Assembly: GCA_965207165.1 (NCBI GenBank) | Contig: OZ242265.1 | Span: 4,092,001 to 4,156,000, forward strand | Source: JAAXHV01 sp965207165 | GTDB lineage: Bacteria > Pseudomonadota > Gammaproteobacteria > Eutrophobiales > Eutrophobiaceae | Length of the DNA: 64,000 nt | Reading direction: 5' to 3' | Shown: positions 36,177-45,876 of the stretch, piece by piece | Layout: every line of letters starts with the position of its first letter | Position numbering within the stretch: position 1 is the first letter of the stretch | The notes under the pieces: model-generated | Database searches by the model: none | Told to the model about the DNA's origin: nothing | The model's input: only the letters and a program-made list of their open reading frames with translations | Program-made: the position numbers and the translations under genes

Positions 36177-39100
36177 ATGTATGGATTACGTAAAATTATT
36201 CAGATAGATGGATTCATCCCGGAAAAACGTACTGTGGTTGAACTGGATGGTCATTCCATCATCAACGGCACCAACGGCGCCGGAAAAAGTTCCACGCTGA
36301 ACTTGTTATCGTTTTTTTACGGCAGTGATCCAAGCCAGCTCTATTCCAGCGCATCAGTACAGAAGTCCTTTGTCCAGTTCTATCTGCCGAGGTACACAAG
36401 CCACCTCATTTTTGAATATGAACGCGAAAGTGGTCTTTGCTGTGTGGCCGTCTATCGACACAAAAACGGCACCAAACATGCTTACCGATTTCTTGAGGGC
36501 GGGTTTTCAGAGGAGCGGTTCAGCCATCATGACTCCTCAGGAGAGGCCATCTATTGCAACGGGCATGATCTCAAGATGCACTGGCAACAACTAGGGCTGA
36601 ACTGCTCCAGACAAATAGAAGTCGTCACGGATTACCGTGCCGTCATTCAAAACGACGCAACGCTGATTAATCGCCTTGCCGGCAGCAGGGAACTGCGCAA
36701 CCTGGCGTCAACGTATTGTCTCGGTAGCCGGAAAACCCGTATGCGGTACATCGAACGCATTTGTGCCACCATAAACAACCGTAGCAGCAACATGCACCGC
36801 ATGAAAGACATGTTGTCCGAGATCATGGCCAACGAAGATCTTGTATTACCTGAGACGCCCATTCACAGGGACGATGTCGGCCTCATAAAGGAAATCAGAT
36901 CCCTGCGTGAATTTGAAAATGAAATCCCCCACATGAACAGTGTGCTTCAGCAATATAACAAGCGCCTTGATATTGAAATGCAACTTGCTTCCCAGGCGGG
37001 CTACATCAAGCGGGCCGACCTTGATACAGGCAATGACATAAGAACAACGGAACAAGAGCTTGTGGGCATGAATAAAGGCCTTGATCAACTTCGATCTGAA
37101 TGGGAATCACTGTACAGCGACCTTGCCGAAAAGACCATTAATGCAAGAAAAGAAGTCGAGTCCTGTGAACAGGAAATTGAACGACTTGATGAGCAATATG
37201 ATGCGTATGAACGGCAGGATATGGATAAGAAGGTGTCCGATTACGATAATCTCGGTCACTTTGAGCAGCAGGAAAAACAGGCGAGAGAACGTTACATTAC
37301 GTTACAGGACGGTGTGAAGGAAGAAGAAAGTGCCCGGAACCTGAGTTTGAACGACGCGCATGAACGTTACGAGCGCACCAGAGCCGCCGCGCAGTCAAAA
37401 CTGGATGCTGTTAACGAAGACTTGGAGACTCATCGTCAGGCATGCGCAACAACACTTGATGACGTTGACGAACGGCACAGGAACGACATCAACACCATCA
37501 GGGACACTGCGTCAGCCGCCAGGGAAAAACTGATAGAGGCCAGGGCGATGGCGCAGGCTGTCGCCGGGACGGGCGGGCCGACGGAAGCGGAAAGGCGGGC
37601 TCTTGCGGAGATAAACCATCGCCTTGAGCAGCTTGAACGGGAAGCAGAAACGCAACGTTCTGCTGTACACGCGCGGAGGAACGAACGGGACGCAGCACGA
37701 GATGGCCGGGAGCAGGCAGACGAGAGACTGGCTAAGGCCACGCGCAGCCTCAATGAGGCAAAGGACCAACTACACCGTCTGCACAAGCTTGCCTTTGCCG
37801 AAGAGGGGACCTGGTTGGACCAGTTGCGTGCGGAAGACCCCGGCTGGAGCGAACATCTGGGCAAGCTTGTCCATCCTGATATCTTGCAACGTAAGGATAT
37901 CCACGCTGAGCACACGGGAGCCGAGCCCGGCACCGTATTTGGCTGGACGGTCAATCTGCAGTCCCTGCCGACGCCCCACTACGCTGAGTCCGAAAAACAA
38001 TTGCGCGTAGACCACGCCGCCCAAGAAGCCAATGTCGCGCGCGCAGAGACCGTGGTTGACGAATCTAAAAAGGCCTTTGAGACAGCGAACAAAGCATACA
38101 AAGCGGCGGAGAAGTCAGCCACTGCTGCGCAAACCGCATTACAGTCCAAGACCCATCAGATCGAGGTGGCCAGAAACGCCTACCGAAGCAAACGCGATGA
38201 TGTTGCCGCCGCGGTCTCAGCGCGGCGTATTGCGGCCAAAAAAGACATCAAACGACTGGAGAAGGAAATAGTGGATTTTGACGCTGCGCGTGACAAGCGT
38301 ATCAATGCCACCATGGAAAGACACTCGGAGGAACGGATGGAGCTGCAAGGTTCCTGGTCCATAGAGGAAAGCCGGATGTCACAGGCCAAAACGAGGCTGG
38401 TTGAGGAGTTGAAAGAAACCAAGAAAAACCACGATCAACGCAAACAACAGATCAGGGATGATTTCATCAAAGCGTGCAGTGCCCAGGGCGTTGATCACAA
38501 GACGATAGAAAACGCCAGGCAAGCTGCGGAGGATGCCAAAGCAACAGTGCAATCGATTCATGACAGCGCTGCTGCCGTTCACAGATATCGAGAATGGCTG
38601 GAGACCGAATGGAAAAGAAGGGCATCACTGGTAGTCCGGCTAGGTGAATTGAATGCAAGAAAAGATCGTGCCAAACATGAGAAAGCGGTCAAGAAACGCG
38701 AACAGGAACAGAAAGAAGCTGAGCTGAAAGCCGCCAGGCACAACGTAACGTCGACGTTGCGCCAACTGCAGGAGCAACAGGCCCAACTCAATGCTATCCG
38801 CCCGCGCTACTCGATTTATTTGAAGGATGCGGAGGCGGCCGGTCGTCCCAAACCGTTTGACCTGTTAATTCAGGAAGTCCAATCACTGCTTGATTCCAAT
38901 GACAACATGAAAAACGACCTGGTGGACGGCGTGACTAAAATTAACAGCAAAATGCTGCGTCATGAGGACACCCAAGTGGGACAGGCATGGATACGGCGCA
39001 AGGAAACGCTCCGCCACCAACTGGGTTATGACGACCCGTATGGGCGTAATTTCTTTATCAACCTGCCGCAGATATTGGAGGCGTTCATTGACGATGATGT

Positions 39101-39860
39101 AAACAGCATCAGACAGGCCAGGATTGAATCGCTGCGGGGTGCCGGCAAGGGGCTGACTGATTTCTTCGAGCACCTGACTATCATCCACAACAGGATAAGG
39201 CAGCAATCACGGAAAATCACTGCCGCGATTGAAGAGAACATGAAAATCGATGCCCTGTCCTCCATACGCATATCCATGAACTCACGTATCGATTCGCTTG
39301 ATTACTGGAAACCCTTGCAAGGCTTCTCAACGTCATGGCAGGCGTGGCTGGATTCAGGTGAGCGCGACCTGCCTGATAAAGACTTTCTTGATGAGATGTC
39401 ATCACTGATTGACATGCTCAAAAGCATTAAATCCGGCAGTCAGTTGCGCGAGTATTTTGATTTGTACATCCACATGGTGGAAAACGGCCATCACAGGCTG
39501 ATCAGAAGCGACCACGAACTGGACAACGCCACCAGCGACGGCCTCAAATATCTGGCCTTGTGCGTGATCTACATTGCCTTGTGCCGGCTATTGTGTCCCG
39601 ATAGGGAGGTAGCCCTGCATTGGCCCATCGACGAACTGGGCACACTGCACGGAAACAACATTCCCAAACTGTTCAGCATGCTCAATCAAAGCGGAATCAT
39701 TATGCTGGCCGGCACCCCGGGCGAAAACCCCTCCGTGCTGCGCCAGTTCAAACACCGCCAGATCATTGATTTTGAGACGGGCGTCAGGGTCATTGACGTG
39801 CCGGATTCCTCGCTCAGGGAGCGTGCCATGGCGCATCAAAACAGGCAGGTGAGGCAATGA
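36177..39860 (+). CDS. jetC: SMC/MukB-like ATPase of a Wadjet-type system (JetC-like)
   Basis: A 1227-residue SMC-architecture protein. The N-terminal head has Walker A GTNGAGKSS (residues 31-39, K37). The centre (about 255-1000) is a long Glu/Lys/Gln-rich coiled coil broken by a hinge-like globular stretch around 500-620 (AEEGTWLDQLRAEDPGWSEHLGKLVHPDIL). The C-terminal head has Walker B HWPIDELGTL (D1152, E1153) and a switch-like MLAGTPGENPS. It is the first gene of four overlapping or closely spaced genes encoding KITE-like, kleisin-like and Toprim proteins. In Wadjet systems this complex extrudes and cleaves circular plasmid DNA. Described Wadjet operons start with the kleisin gene (jetA), so the SMC gene in first place is unusual. 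Confidence 0.82.
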   Translation: MYGLRKIIQIDGFIPEKRTVVELDGHSIINGTNGAGKSSTLNLLSFFYGSDPSQLYSSASVQKSFVQFYLPRYTSHLIFEYERESGLCCVAVYRHKNGTKHAYRFLEGGFSEERFSHHDSSGEAIYCNGHDLKMHWQQLGLNCSRQIEVVTDYRAVIQNDATLINRLAGSRELRNLASTYCLGSRKTRMRYIERICATINNRSSNMHRMKDMLSEIMANEDLVLPETPIHRDDVGLIKEIRSLREFENEIPHMNSVLQQYNKRLDIEMQLASQAGYIKRADLDTGNDIRTTEQELVGMNKGLDQLRSEWESLYSDLAEKTINARKEVESCEQEIERLDEQYDAYERQDMDKKVSDYDNLGHFEQQEKQARERYITLQDGVKEEESARNLSLNDAHERYERTRAAAQSKLDAVNEDLETHRQACATTLDDVDERHRNDINTIRDTASAAREKLIEARAMAQAVAGTGGPTEAERRALAEINHRLEQLEREAETQRSAVHARRNERDAARDGREQADERLAKATRSLNEAKDQLHRLHKLAFAEEGTWLDQLRAEDPGWSEHLGKLVHPDILQRKDIHAEHTGAEPGTVFGWTVNLQSLPTPHYAESEKQLRVDHAAQEANVARAETVVDESKKAFETANKAYKAAEKSATAAQTALQSKTHQIEVARNAYRSKRDDVAAAVSARRIAAKKDIKRLEKEIVDFDAARDKRINATMERHSEERMELQGSWSIEESRMSQAKTRLVEELKETKKNHDQRKQQIRDDFIKACSAQGVDHKTIENARQAAEDAKATVQSIHDSAAAVHRYREWLETEWKRRASLVVRLGELNARKDRAKHEKAVKKREQEQKEAELKAARHNVTSTLRQLQEQQAQLNAIRPRYSIYLKDAEAAGRPKPFDLLIQEVQSLLDSNDNMKNDLVDGVTKINSKMLRHEDTQVGQAWIRRKETLRHQLGYDDPYGRNFFINLPQILEAFIDDDVNSIRQARIESLRGAGKGLTDFFEHLTIIHNRIRQQSRKITAAIEENMKIDALSSIRISMNSRIDSLDYWKPLQGFSTSWQAWLDSGERDLPDKDFLDEMSSLIDMLKSIKSGSQLREYFDLYIHMVENGHHRLIRSDHELDNATSDGLKYLALCVIYIALCRLLCPDREVALHWPIDELGTLHGNNIPKLFSMLNQSGIIMLAGTPGENPSVLRQFKHRQIIDFETGVRVIDVPDSSLRERAMAHQNRQVRQ

Positions 39861-40504
39861 ACATGACGGTGGACAGCAAGCTCTTCGCTGAGCTGATTGA
39901 CAAGCTCCTGGCAGGCGATGTCGTCTGTGAAGTGACAGCCGAACCGCACTACAGGTACCTGAAAGAGCCTGTCCATGAGCAAGATGTGGATTCATACCTG
40001 CGCCGTATCGGGCGCGTATTGCGTTCAACGCTGGACAGGTCGGGTTACTATGTTGCATACCGCGATGTGTCCGATGCCTCGGTCAAACGGAAAATAAGGC
40101 AACAGTTCAGTGACGTCGTAAACGATTTTGAACCCCTGGTACGCTGGTTGCGTCTGGCCGTATCAGCAGAGAGGACCGGAACGCCGCTGCAACCCGGCGA
40201 CACGTTGCGCGGGAGTGATCTCCTTAAAGCCATCGAGAGCGCTCCCCAGCTGGGTAGTGAACTGGAGCGTCTTTCCAGATCGGGTCTTTTCAAAAACAGC
40301 AGTACCGGGCAAAACAAACAGCTGGATGCCGTGCTGAGGCGACTCTGTCACCACGGTTACCTCGTCGCCAAGGGGGCAAGCGGCTCTGTGTTCACGGCCA
40401 CCGGCAAGTGGGCACGCCTCTATGAAATGTTGCAATACATCTCGGCACATGAACAGCTGGACAGCGATGAGGATGTGCCCGAGCAGACGGAGTTGCCGGC
40501 ATGA
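39857..40504 (+). CDS. jetB: KITE / MukE-like subunit (JetB-like)
   Basis: 215 residues, predicted winged-helix and alpha-helical, with no catalytic motif. The size, position and pattern (YLRRIGRVLRSTLDRSGYYVAYRD; a second winged-helix-like part LDAVLRRLCHHGYLVAKGASGSVFTATGKWARLYEML) fit MukE/JetB-type KITE subunits that bridge the kleisin and the SMC heads. Its ATG overlaps the upstream SMC stop by four bases, and its own stop overlaps the downstream gene by four bases, so translation is coupled. Assignment rests mainly on context plus general fold features. Confidence 0.65.
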   Translation: MNMTVDSKLFAELIDKLLAGDVVCEVTAEPHYRYLKEPVHEQDVDSYLRRIGRVLRSTLDRSGYYVAYRDVSDASVKRKIRQQFSDVVNDFEPLVRWLRLAVSAERTGTPLQPGDTLRGSDLLKAIESAPQLGSELERLSRSGLFKNSSTGQNKQLDAVLRRLCHHGYLVAKGASGSVFTATGKWARLYEMLQYISAHEQLDSDEDVPEQTELPA

Positions 40505-41724
40505 TAGCCAGGGAAGAACTGAACAGGGCCTTACGCTTGCTGATAAAGCACAAAGCATTGTTTATGGGTGCCCATCTTGACAATGCCGGCTTGATCGACG
40601 ATGCCGCGATAGACGCCAAAACAGTCAAGGCACTGCTTGATGCGAGATTGATCTGGCAACCGGGCGCGGATGAGGCCTTGCGGATTTCACGCGAACTCAC
40701 CGGGCTTTTTGACCGGGTTCTTCGGGACCCCAAGCGTTTGACACTGGATGCGGACATAGGCGGTGTTGTCAAAACTATTGAAGACAGCGTCAATGGATAC
40801 AGACAGGCTTCCCGTTCAGCCCTTTGCGACGATGCAGCGCATTATCTCGGTCAGGTTGAACGTCTGGTGGACGAGCTTAGAAGCAATCTGCTGGACAGCT
40901 CAGGTCAGCTCTGGCGGAAAATTAATACCGATTTCGGCTATGTGAGCTCCCTTGAAATGAAAATCAAGGAGAACGAAACGGTCCTGAACCAGGCGCAACG
41001 TCTTAACGACAGCCTGGAGGCCATCAAGGTCAATGAGATGAATGAGCTGTCCGGCAACGATCGGCAACTGCGACGGTACCTGAATCGTTATCTGCTGGAC
41101 GCGGTTGAGTTGTGCCGCAAAGAGACGGTGGATGCCATTCACAAGCTCAATGAACTGTTGTTTGAGTACCGCCAACAACAGCGGCTGAACCGGCTTATTG
41201 ATGCATTCTATCGACGGTTCCAGAACCAGCCGGATTACCGTCCTCTGGACTACACCGACATGGGGGACATTCCTGATGTCTTCAATCAGATCGTTCCCGC
41301 GATTCCGACCGGGCAGGCAGATTTTGAAGATCCGTCTCAGGAAATCGAACTTAACCGCATAATATCCGGCCTGCGCAGAGAGAGTCTCGATATTGAAGAA
41401 TCCGGCGTCGATCCATCTGTCCATGTGTTGCCGGAAGAACCACCGATCAGCATGCCGTTGTCTGCCCTCAGTCAGGCAGTCGAAGACTTCTACATACAGG
41501 TCATTGAATCAAACGAAAAACGTAGTGCGGTCAAATGGGCTGACGTCACCGACCTGGAACCGGATCTTGCATTGGAAATCTGGCTCTATGCCGTCATCTC
41601 CCGTTTCAATGACATGGATGTGAATGAGCGGGATATATTCAGTATTGAATATGATCAATCCACTGATCCCGTTTTCAATGGGAAATATCTGGTACATGAC
41701 GTTTACGTCTCACCGTTCAAATAA
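40501..41724 (+). CDS. jetA: Kleisin / MukF-like subunit (JetA-like)
   Basis: 407 residues, mostly alpha-helical. An N-terminal winged-helix-like region (LNRALRLLIKHKALFMGAHLDNAGL) is followed by a helical bundle (about 90-250) and an acidic linker rich in Pro/Glu (about 275-330), then a C-terminal domain (VKWADVTDLEPDLALEIWLYAVISRF). This resembles MukF/JetA kleisins, whose linker threads the SMC head dimer. It overlaps jetB-like by four bases and is followed by the Toprim gene after 35 bases. The homology is too distant for me to name the DUF; the call relies on operon structure. Confidence 0.62.
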   Translation: MIAREELNRALRLLIKHKALFMGAHLDNAGLIDDAAIDAKTVKALLDARLIWQPGADEALRISRELTGLFDRVLRDPKRLTLDADIGGVVKTIEDSVNGYRQASRSALCDDAAHYLGQVERLVDELRSNLLDSSGQLWRKINTDFGYVSSLEMKIKENETVLNQAQRLNDSLEAIKVNEMNELSGNDRQLRRYLNRYLLDAVELCRKETVDAIHKLNELLFEYRQQQRLNRLIDAFYRRFQNQPDYRPLDYTDMGDIPDVFNQIVPAIPTGQADFEDPSQEIELNRIISGLRRESLDIEESGVDPSVHVLPEEPPISMPLSALSQAVEDFYIQVIESNEKRSAVKWADVTDLEPDLALEIWLYAVISRFNDMDVNERDIFSIEYDQSTDPVFNGKYLVHDVYVSPFK

Positions 41725-41759
41725 TTTACTCAGCCTTCGGCCGGAAATTAGTCAACCCA

Positions 41760-42614
41760 GTGCCGCTGTCAAAAAAAGCATACAACGCCATACACCGCGT
41801 GGTCTACAAACGCGAATTGAGCGTTCCCGTCAATGAAGTCTGGCAGTGGATACATAACGAAACAGGCATCGGCAGCCTTTCCTCCAGGCGCTTGTCGTTG
41901 ACCATAGCGGATCATAAAAAGCTGAGGGAATGGGTAAAGAGTGAAACAGGCACCGACCCGCTGACTACCCTGATTTCAGGAACCCGGGAAGACGTTGCCG
42001 CGATCTCAAGGGACGAGAAGTTTGCTACTGAAACCGTCTTCTCTGGCATGCTCTGGGTAAACAGGCCATCAGGTGAAATCCCGCTTGTACAGGGACATGC
42101 AGTGACGCCCGAGGGTACGCTGATTTCTGTTGCGACAAACGATATCCGAACTGAAGATATCACTATGATGGTCATTGTTGAAAACGGAACCGTCGCCCGA
42201 AATTGGCATAAGTGTATTGTTCCGGATGAACTGGCAGCGGCACTGATCGTCTATCGCGGACACGGTGAATTGGCCTCTACCGTTCGGGCATGGCTGGCGA
42301 GTCTGAACGCTGATATCAAGAAAATTGGTTATTTTGATTTTGATCCAGCGGGACTTGGAATGGCTGTTGACTACAATATGGATGCCATTCTAATCCCAGA
42401 CCCGATTAATGATGCGTTGATAACAGGCATTAACAATAAACCGGAAAGCCATGCAAACCAATTATTGAAACGACCAAATTTACGTGAACAAATCCCGAAA
42501 TCCTGTCGTTGGGTTTTGAAATGGATGACGTCTGAAGGCAGGCAGTGCGCAGTAACACAAGAACGTTTAATGGTATTGGGATGGCGGTTGAGGCTGCTGG
42601 AACTTACTAATTGA
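41760..42614 (+). CDS. jetD: Toprim nuclease of Wadjet-type system (JetD-like)
   Basis: 284 residues starting at a GTG (41760); upstream codons in the same frame are open but have no ATG. A TopoVI-A-like Toprim domain is evident: MMVIVENGTVARNW supplies the metal-binding Glu (E141), VYRGHGELASTVRAWL is the glycine-containing loop seen in JetD proteins, and IGYFDFDPAGLGMA gives the Asp pair (D193, D195). The N-terminal winged-helix-like part is shorter than in typical JetD (about 380-400 residues), so the protein looks compact. In Wadjet, JetD cleaves DNA held by the SMC complex. Last gene of the four-gene operon. Confidence 0.78.
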   Translation: MPLSKKAYNAIHRVVYKRELSVPVNEVWQWIHNETGIGSLSSRRLSLTIADHKKLREWVKSETGTDPLTTLISGTREDVAAISRDEKFATETVFSGMLWVNRPSGEIPLVQGHAVTPEGTLISVATNDIRTEDITMMVIVENGTVARNWHKCIVPDELAAALIVYRGHGELASTVRAWLASLNADIKKIGYFDFDPAGLGMAVDYNMDAILIPDPINDALITGINNKPESHANQLLKRPNLREQIPKSCRWVLKWMTSEGRQCAVTQERLMVLGWRLRLLELTN

Positions 42615-43097
42615 GCCCCACCCCGGAACAAGAGACCAGTAAATACGAGAATCCCGGGATCTCAAGAAATGAAATGAGTTTTATCAATAAATGGAGTAAA
42701 CACGTTATTTTACGCTGGATGTTTCTGGAGAGGGAGTAGAACTATTCATTCAATGTGCTGATTTTATTTATATTTCTACCGTATATGCTAGGATTTCCCT
42801 ACGAAATTAATAACATAATGATCCTGTCTCCATAAATGAAACACACATTTAACCACATCTTTGAGCTGTCTGATATATTTCCACGCATACTAATTCAGGG
42901 ATAGAGTTTAATTCGACATCTTGGCATACGAGGGTTGATTTCTAAGGTAACAGTCTAATAGGAACACCCAAACAGAAGCCATTCACATTCGCTCTGGATT
43001 CATTATAGTGTTGTATGCGGTTCACACCTTATGGCATTGCCCTTCAAAATGAGATGTCGGACGCTTAGAACGGTGCTAGCACCACTTGGCGAATTTT
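42615..43097. other. AT-rich intergenic region, no gene seen
   Basis: Convergent boundary between the Wadjet-like operon (+) and the membrane-protein gene (-). No coding sequence and no clear bidirectional terminator were found. Confidence 0.45.
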
Positions 43098-44024
43098 CTA
43101 TATAGCCAGAGGTAATTCTGGCTGAATTCGGGTTATGTCAACTAGATTACCAGTCATGCTTCCAACGATTTCACTAGCTTCTGTTGCAGCGATTATATAC
43201 TCTGCATATTCGCCTGGAGCGCAATCCTCGCGAGCTATCTCCATGTTCCTTTCCGATTTGGCGGTATCATTCCAAGGATCGGAGTTAATCACCGCCGTTG
43301 TAAAGGCAATTTCCAATGATCGCACCTTATCTAATTTCTTGTTTAACTCAGCGAATAAATTCGCACCGGCATATTTGCCTCCGACATACGCACCTTGGCT
43401 AACCCCGATAATACCCAGATAGACGCCGTCGATTTTAATATTTGAAAAAGCAACAGAAGACTCTGCTGTAGCCCCCGAATAGAGCAGAAAAATTCCTACA
43501 ACTAACGAAAAGGCCACAGCCTGAAATCTTGCAATATCAAACCCTTGATCAGTAGTAAGCAAGTCGCTGAATTTTGGCACATGTTCGGATGACACTTGCG
43601 TGAAATCGTTTTTGATCCAACCTTTTTTCTTGGCCCAGGCCCAATTATCCACAGTCACTCGAAACCGAGCAGCATCCACCGCCTTGCCTGTACCAGAACC
43701 GACTATCGCAATGCCTAATAACCCGAGTACGGTGGGATGAATAGCGACCAACTCTTTAACTTGTATTGCCCAATAAACCACCAGCCAAACCACGATAAAA
43801 GTGAAAAAGAAGACTTGAATGCTTGATAAACTAGCTCGCCTACTAGAGTCGGCAATTATTTTTAGTGGATTGATGGGTGCTTTATAATGCCATCGGTGTC
43901 TTACAGAGTAGCTTGCGAGCACATATAGAAGGATTATTGGGACGGCAGCTGCTATTGCATGGGAAATGCTAAACACAATGAGTTCTTCCTTCACGTCAGT
44001 CATGGACTCATTATAAACCTTCAT
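43098..44024 (-). CDS. Multi-pass membrane protein of unknown function
   Basis: 308 residues from ATG 44024, with an AGGAAAA ribosome site. About five hydrophobic segments are visible: ISHAIAAAVPIILLYVLASY, VFFFTFIVVWLVVYWAI, VLGLLGIAIVGSG, AVAFSLVVGIFLLYSG and a weaker VYLGIIGVSQGAYVGGKY. A soluble C-terminal tail of about 90 acidic residues follows. I do not recognise a family. It lies on the same strand as, and downstream of, the gene at 44192 with a 168-base gap, between a Wadjet-like operon and a CBASS operon. By position it could be a membrane effector of an undescribed defence module; the sequence does not prove this. Confidence 0.6.
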   Translation of the reverse strand: MKVYNESMTDVKEELIVFSISHAIAAAVPIILLYVLASYSVRHRWHYKAPINPLKIIADSSRRASLSSIQVFFFTFIVVWLVVYWAIQVKELVAIHPTVLGLLGIAIVGSGTGKAVDAARFRVTVDNWAWAKKKGWIKNDFTQVSSEHVPKFSDLLTTDQGFDIARFQAVAFSLVVGIFLLYSGATAESSVAFSNIKIDGVYLGIIGVSQGAYVGGKYAGANLFAELNKKLDKVRSLEIAFTTAVINSDPWNDTAKSERNMEIAREDCAPGEYAEYIIAATEASEIVGSMTGNLVDITRIQPELPLAI

Positions 44025-44191
44025 CTTGAATTTTCCTAAATGGTTCGTGGATCAAGAAAGGGGACAGGGTCAGTGAAGATGCGGTTAAAGGACGCGGCCT
44101 GAATACATCCGCCCTTACACGCCTCAATCTTGGAGAATGGTCGAAAGACATGACCATTCATGGTATGACAGGATTCGATGAGATGTTATTT

Positions 44192-44905
44192 CTATACTTT
44201 TGTTGAGGTTACCTGCTTATAAATCTCTATCACACTAGCGGCATTGTCCTCGAGCAGCCCTCGGACGGCTTCCCCAAACAGATCAATTAACTCACCCCCG
44301 GCCTTATCTGCGGCTTTCTCCGCGATGCCTTTCAGTATCCGGCAGGCGACAGCTTTGTAGGTATTATCTTCAATCTGATTATCCCTGAGTAGCGCTTGGC
44401 GTATATTCTTTTTCTCGAATTCACCTAGAAAATTGTCCAGAAATTCCACGAAGTGCTCCACTGAAATTCGGACTATTTCGGAAGAGAAGGAAGCGTCGGC
44501 ATAGATGCGTAGGTGTTTCAGACGCGATCGCAGTTCTTCGCGCAAAATCGGGCTTTCTACACCGAAGCTCAGTAAATCTCCATCTTTCGAGAACCTTACC
44601 GATGTGAGAGCTTCAATTAGGTCATTTTTTAGAACATCTCCTTTGCCCATACTTCGCAACTGCCATTGAAATAGCAGGTTTCGAGCTTTGGCAGGTGTAA
44701 CATTGAGGTCGCGCGCTATTTCGTAGACTTGAGACTTAGGATCTAACACACCGACCTCGACCAGAAGACCAAATACAAGGTTATCAACTTCAGTCTTCGA
44801 GATTGCCCCAAAGGCAGGGGTTGTGAAGGTCTCAATGAAGTTCTTGGAAAATTGCTTCGCGTTCTCACTATCATCTAACGATGTTATCAGCTTATTAATA
44901 TCCAT
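44192..44905 (-). CDS. Hypothetical helical protein with HTH-like motif
   Basis: 237 residues, alpha-helical and soluble, from ATG 44905. Residues about 62-85 (VYEIARDLNVTPAKARNLLFQWQLR) resemble a helix-turn-helix, as in transcription regulators or DNA-binding adaptors. The C-terminal part (ILKGIAEKAADKAGGELIDLFGEAVRGLLE) is amphipathic. Family not recognised. It is upstream of the membrane protein gene at 43098-44024 on the same strand, so the two may be co-expressed as a DNA-binding/membrane pair. Codon use and AT content match the adjacent CBASS/STAND genes rather than the GC-rich flanks. Confidence 0.6.
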   Translation of the reverse strand: MDINKLITSLDDSENAKQFSKNFIETFTTPAFGAISKTEVDNLVFGLLVEVGVLDPKSQVYEIARDLNVTPAKARNLLFQWQLRSMGKGDVLKNDLIEALTSVRFSKDGDLLSFGVESPILREELRSRLKHLRIYADASFSSEIVRISVEHFVEFLDNFLGEFEKKNIRQALLRDNQIEDNTYKAVACRILKGIAEKAADKAGGELIDLFGEAVRGLLEDNAASVIEIYKQVTSTKV

Positions 44906-44986
44906 CAGGGTTTCTCAGACTATTCCAGCGCGTTTTTTCTTAGTTTAAAGTTCTACAATATCCATGAGACGGCGTGATTCCTTGGA

Positions 44987-45367
44987 TCATAGTGTGCCTC
45001 CACTGTCGTGTACCGGAAGAGACGCATCGCCAATACGCCAGCATTTTGGCTTCAAAATTGTTCGAATACGAGGTTCATATTCGAAATCTTTCTTTTTCGA
45101 TGTGGTATCAAGGAAGTACTTACCAATCTGCTCATGAAAATCATCTGCATTACTCCAACATCCGACATTAATAAAGGATTTAAATTTACCTTCACAGCCC
45201 ATTATGTACCAGGTGATCCATGGATACTCAGCCCGAGAATGTGGTTCAGACAAGAATTCCCCAATAAGACTATGCCGGTTATCAACAACGGCCGCCTTCC
45301 TCCAATATTCCAGGAAAACTTCAACCTTGTCCGGAATAATTTTCCATTGAATCAATACGATAACCAT
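44987..45367 (-). CDS. Hypothetical protein, possible ABM-like (dimeric alpha-beta barrel) fold
   Basis: 126 residues from ATG 45367 with an excellent ribosome site (ggaggt, eight bases upstream). The N terminus MVIVLIQWKIIPDKVEVFLEYWRKAA has the beta-strand plus helix pattern of antibiotic-biosynthesis-monooxygenase-like barrels. The rest (SLIGEFLSE...ITWYIMGCEGKFKSFINVGCWSNADDFHEQIGKYF) fits such a fold, where a small protein dimerises and binds a hydrophobic ligand. The family call is tentative. It stands alone, without an obvious pathway partner. Confidence 0.55.
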   Translation of the reverse strand: MVIVLIQWKIIPDKVEVFLEYWRKAAVVDNRHSLIGEFLSEPHSRAEYPWITWYIMGCEGKFKSFINVGCWSNADDFHEQIGKYFLDTTSKKKDFEYEPRIRTILKPKCWRIGDASLPVHDSGGTL

Positions 45368-45624
45368 GGTAACAGTACCTCCATCATTTCAGATTGTTAA
45401 ATTGTTGCGGATGAAAGAGTAACATATTGATCTGTAATTTAAGCCTGTTCTGACGGTATCCTGGGGTGCAGGAGGTTCCATCAATGTTTATGCAAGGAGA
45501 AAATCAAAATACTTTATTCAGTCGATACTGATAGTGAAATAACAAAATCCCTCACATTAGGGACTACAACAGATGGCGCAGCCGACTTACTGATGCGGAA
45601 TATAATGCGATATATGTTGAGTTA

Positions 45625-45876
45625 ATGTCTCGCATTTCCGATTCGGAAATTGAGACTTCGAGCTGGATTCCGGGTAACGATTGGACTGGGACAGTGTTTC
45701 AACCTATCTATGAAAAAGCCTGCAATCAGGACGAAAACGCATCAGCCCAATTTTTTGGGCTAATTCTATGGCATGTTGTTATGGAACATGAAGAATGGTG
45801 GTCTTTTGGACGTTTTCAGATAGGCGATATTCCGATTGATGGGCTTACGTACTTCCGGATTGGTAAGCCGAATTGA
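45625..45876 (+). CDS. Hypothetical small protein
   Basis: 83 residues from ATG 45625; coding-like sequence in the same frame extends back to about 45550 (RDYNRWRSRLTDAEYNAIYVEL), so either an unusual start codon is used or the 5' end was lost. The sequence is acidic and aromatic-rich (SSWIPGNDWTGTVFQPIYEKA; MEHEEWWSFGRF), soluble and of unknown function. It converges with, and overlaps by about 30 bases, the small membrane-protein gene on the other strand. Confidence 0.45.
   Translation: MSRISDSEIETSSWIPGNDWTGTVFQPIYEKACNQDENASAQFFGLILWHVVMEHEEWWSFGRFQIGDIPIDGLTYFRIGKPN

Noticed and set aside
35846..36193. 115-codon open frame just before the SMC gene
   Set aside because: Overlaps the SMC start, lacks a ribosome site and resembles no protein; more likely leader sequence.
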